DNA of 7,440 bases from Cyanobacteria bacterium UBA8803 (GTDB lineage Bacteria > Cyanobacteriota > Cyanobacteriia > Cyanobacteriales > Coleofasciculaceae): NCBI GenBank assembly GCA_003505715.1, contig DNXU01000602.1:1-7440 (forward strand), in the 5' to 3' direction. Position numbers and translations under genes: made by a program. Positions 5,390 to 7,440 of the stretch are shown piece after piece. Position 1 is the stretch's first letter. Each line of letters opens with the position of its first letter. The notes beneath the pieces were generated by a model that ran no database searches, had not been told where the DNA came from, and was given only the letters and a program-made list of their open reading frames with translations.

Positions 5390-7435
5390 ATGATTCCTCG
5401 CAGCCAAATCCGCAACATTGGAATTTCCGCTCACATTGATGCTGGCAAAACCACGATTTCGGAGCGAATTCTGTATTACACGGGCAAAATCCACAAAATT
5501 GAGGAAGTGGGTGGGGATGGCGGTGGGGCGACGATGGATTACATGGAGTTAGAGCGGGAAAAGGGCATTACCATCACCTCAGCGGCAATTACCTGTTTCT
5601 GGAAGGATACTCAAATCAATCTAATTGATACCCCCGGTCATGTGGACTTTACCATTGAAGTCGAGCGATCGCTACGAGTGCTAGATGGGGCGGTGATGGT
5701 GCTGTGTGGCGTAGCAGGGGTGCAGTCCCAAACCATTACGGTAGATCGCCAGATGAAGCGCTATCGGGTGCCCCGGATCGCCTTTATTAATAAACTAGAT
5801 CGCATCGGTGCCAATCCTTTCCGAGTTGTAGAGGCTCTCCAAGAGAAGCTATCCTTAAACCCCTTACTCCTACAATATCCCATTGGTATGGAGGACAAGT
5901 TTGAGGGCGTGATTGATCTAATTGAAATGAGGGCTAACTACTTTGAGGGAGAAAATGGGGAACATCAAGTCAGTAAACCCATTCCTGAAGATTTGCTCTC
6001 GGCAGCGCAAGCCGCAAGAGAAACACTGCTTGATCGCGTATCCATCCTCTCGGAAGCCATGATGGCAGCTTTACTCAACGGCGAAGATGTACCCCAAGCC
6101 ATGATTTGGGATACGATTCGTCAGGGCACCTTAAACCGTGAATTTACCCCAGTACTGCTAGGTTCGGCCTTCAAAAATAAGGGCGTGCAAAACTTGCTAG
6201 ATGCGATCGCCCTCTATTTACCCTCCCCCATCGAACGAGATGTGGTTACCGCCACCGATGTAGAGACTCAACAGGAGGTAAAAATTTATCCCGAACCCAC
6301 CAATCCCCTCGTCGCCCTAGCCTTCAAACTTATTGATAATGAGTTTGGTCAGCTGAGCTATACTCGTATCTATGCTGGAACCCTCAAACCAGGCGATCGC
6401 CTCTACAACAGTCGCACCAAAAAGCAAGTTCGCGTTAATAGGCTGGTGAGAATTGAAGTGAATAAGCGGCAAGAACTCGACTCAGCCACAGCTGGAGAGA
6501 TTGTCGGGTTAGTCGGGGTAGACTGCGCCTCTGGGGATACCCTGTGTTCTCCCGGCACCAATCTTTCCCTAGAAGGGATATTTGTCCCGGAACCTGTGAT
6601 GACTATTGCCATCACCCCCAAAAGTCAGGAGGATATAGATCGCCTCTCCAAAGCACTGCATCGCTTTATCCGGGAAGATCCTACCCTGCATATCAGTATC
6701 GATCCAGAGTCCAATAAGACTCTAATTTCAGGGATGGGCGAACTCCATTTAGAAATCTACCTAGAACGGATGAAGCGGGAATATCATGCCGAAGTTTATG
6801 TCGGCGCACCCGCTGTTGCTTATCGAGAAACCATTACGCGATCGGCTAAATTCGACTACACCCTCAAGAAACAAACTGGTGGTGCAGGACAATATGCTCA
6901 CGTTATGGGTCATTTAAAACCTTGTCCAGAACCGTTTCTATTTGAGAACCGCGTCGTTGGTGGCGCAATTCCCACCCAGTTCATTCCCGCTTGCGAACAG
7001 GGATTTCGAGATGCATTAAAAACCGGATGGCTGAAAGGGTATCCCATTGTGGGGGTGAAAGCCATCCTAGAAGGAGGTTCCCACCATCCCATTGATTCTT
7101 CAGAGATGGCATTTCGCTTTGCAGCAAGGCAAGGATTTGAAGAAGGATTTGCCCGTGCTAAACCCACAATTTTAGAACCCATGATGCTGCTGGAAGTAGA
7201 GACACCCAGCGAGTTTTTAGGGCGGATACAGGGTAAGCTGCTATCTCGCCGTGCTTTACTGCTAGGTTCTGAGGCGAGGGACAATGATATAGTCATCCGG
7301 GCAGAAGTACCACTAGCAGAGATGTTTGGGTATTCCACAGAATTGCGATCGCTTTCCCAAGGCATGGCTACCTTCTCAATGGAGTTTGCCGAATATCGAG
7401 AACTTCCCGAACATCTAATTAATCAGATTCGCTAA
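5390..7435 (+). CDS. fusA: Elongation factor G, EF-G1-like paralogue
   Basis: EF-G is the cytoplasmic GTPase that drives tRNA-mRNA translocation on the ribosome. The 681-residue protein has all five domains. The G domain shows AHIDAGKT (14-21), REKGITI (56-62), DTPGH (80-84, with catalytic His84), NKLD (134-137) and SAF (259-261). Domain IV has the tip loop KKQTGGAGQYAHV (493-505) and GGSHHPIDSSE with His566, aligned with the decoding-site histidine (H583) of E. coli EF-G. Domain V has FGYSTELRS (646-654). Several stretches resemble mitochondrial EF-G1 more than E. coli EF-G: a 2-residue insertion at GGDGGGATMD (41-50), DYMELEREKGITI, and QTITVDRQMKRYRVPRIAFINKLDR. No rpsL, rpsG or tuf gene is adjacent, so this is probably not the main str-operon copy. 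An in-frame ATG at 5336 would lengthen it to 699 residues. The stop codon overlaps an ATG at the right edge (TAATG), which may begin another gene. Confidence 0.95.
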   Translation: MIPRSQIRNIGISAHIDAGKTTISERILYYTGKIHKIEEVGGDGGGATMDYMELEREKGITITSAAITCFWKDTQINLIDTPGHVDFTIEVERSLRVLDGAVMVLCGVAGVQSQTITVDRQMKRYRVPRIAFINKLDRIGANPFRVVEALQEKLSLNPLLLQYPIGMEDKFEGVIDLIEMRANYFEGENGEHQVSKPIPEDLLSAAQAARETLLDRVSILSEAMMAALLNGEDVPQAMIWDTIRQGTLNREFTPVLLGSAFKNKGVQNLLDAIALYLPSPIERDVVTATDVETQQEVKIYPEPTNPLVALAFKLIDNEFGQLSYTRIYAGTLKPGDRLYNSRTKKQVRVNRLVRIEVNKRQELDSATAGEIVGLVGVDCASGDTLCSPGTNLSLEGIFVPEPVMTIAITPKSQEDIDRLSKALHRFIREDPTLHISIDPESNKTLISGMGELHLEIYLERMKREYHAEVYVGAPAVAYRETITRSAKFDYTLKKQTGGAGQYAHVMGHLKPCPEPFLFENRVVGGAIPTQFIPACEQGFRDALKTGWLKGYPIVGVKAILEGGSHHPIDSSEMAFRFAARQGFEEGFARAKPTILEPMMLLEVETPSEFLGRIQGKLLSRRALLLGSEARDNDIVIRAEVPLAEMFGYSTELRSLSQGMATFSMEFAEYRELPEHLINQIR

Positions 7436-7440
7436 TGGTT

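Noticed and set aside
6910..7365. A 151-codon minus-strand reading frame inside the EF-G gene.
   Set aside because: It lies opposite domains IV-V of EF-G, is rich in Ser and Pro as expected for an antisense shadow, and shows no known domain.

Overview
The window looks like chromosomal DNA from a cyanobacterium. The octamer GCGATCGC (HIP1) occurs ten times in 7.4 kb, against about 0.1 expected by chance. The spacers carry heptanucleotide tandem repeats and small hairpin repeats of cyanobacterial type, and one protein has a GUN4 (tetrapyrrole-binding) domain, which is confined to oxygenic phototrophs. The genus cannot be resolved from the sequence alone; the repeat load suggests a large-genome filamentous or colonial form.

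Layout: (1) 1-109, a heptad tandem repeat flanked by short inverted arms, just beyond the 3' end of acs. (2) 110-2095, minus strand, acs, a complete acetyl-CoA synthetase. (3) 2096-2356, a divergent spacer with a candidate acs promoter and several small palindromes and direct repeats. (4) 2357-3325, plus strand, a D-2-hydroxyacid dehydrogenase of the glyoxylate/hydroxypyruvate reductase type. (5) 3326-3604, a gene-free spacer between convergent genes, packed with inverted repeats: an AT palindrome, a three-way-junction element, two strong hairpins and a mosaic of heptad repeats. (6) 3605-5314, minus strand, an Hsp70-type ATPase domain fused directly to a C-terminal GUN4 domain. (7) 5390-7435, plus strand, a complete elongation factor G that resembles the mitochondrial EF-G1/spdEFG1 lineage more than the standard bacterial form. 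Genes 6 and 7 start head to head, with about 75 bp between the preferred start codons.

Functional reading: acs and the hydroxyacid dehydrogenase are divergent neighbours that both act on two-carbon metabolism (acetate activation; glyoxylate or hydroxypyruvate reduction), but nothing in the sequence proves a joint pathway. The most unusual gene is the Hsp70-GUN4 fusion. It keeps the ATPase fold, lacks the Hsp70 linker and substrate-binding domain, and has a tetrapyrrole-binding module in their place. It shares its start region with a second-type EF-G, so the two may be co-regulated; this is inference.
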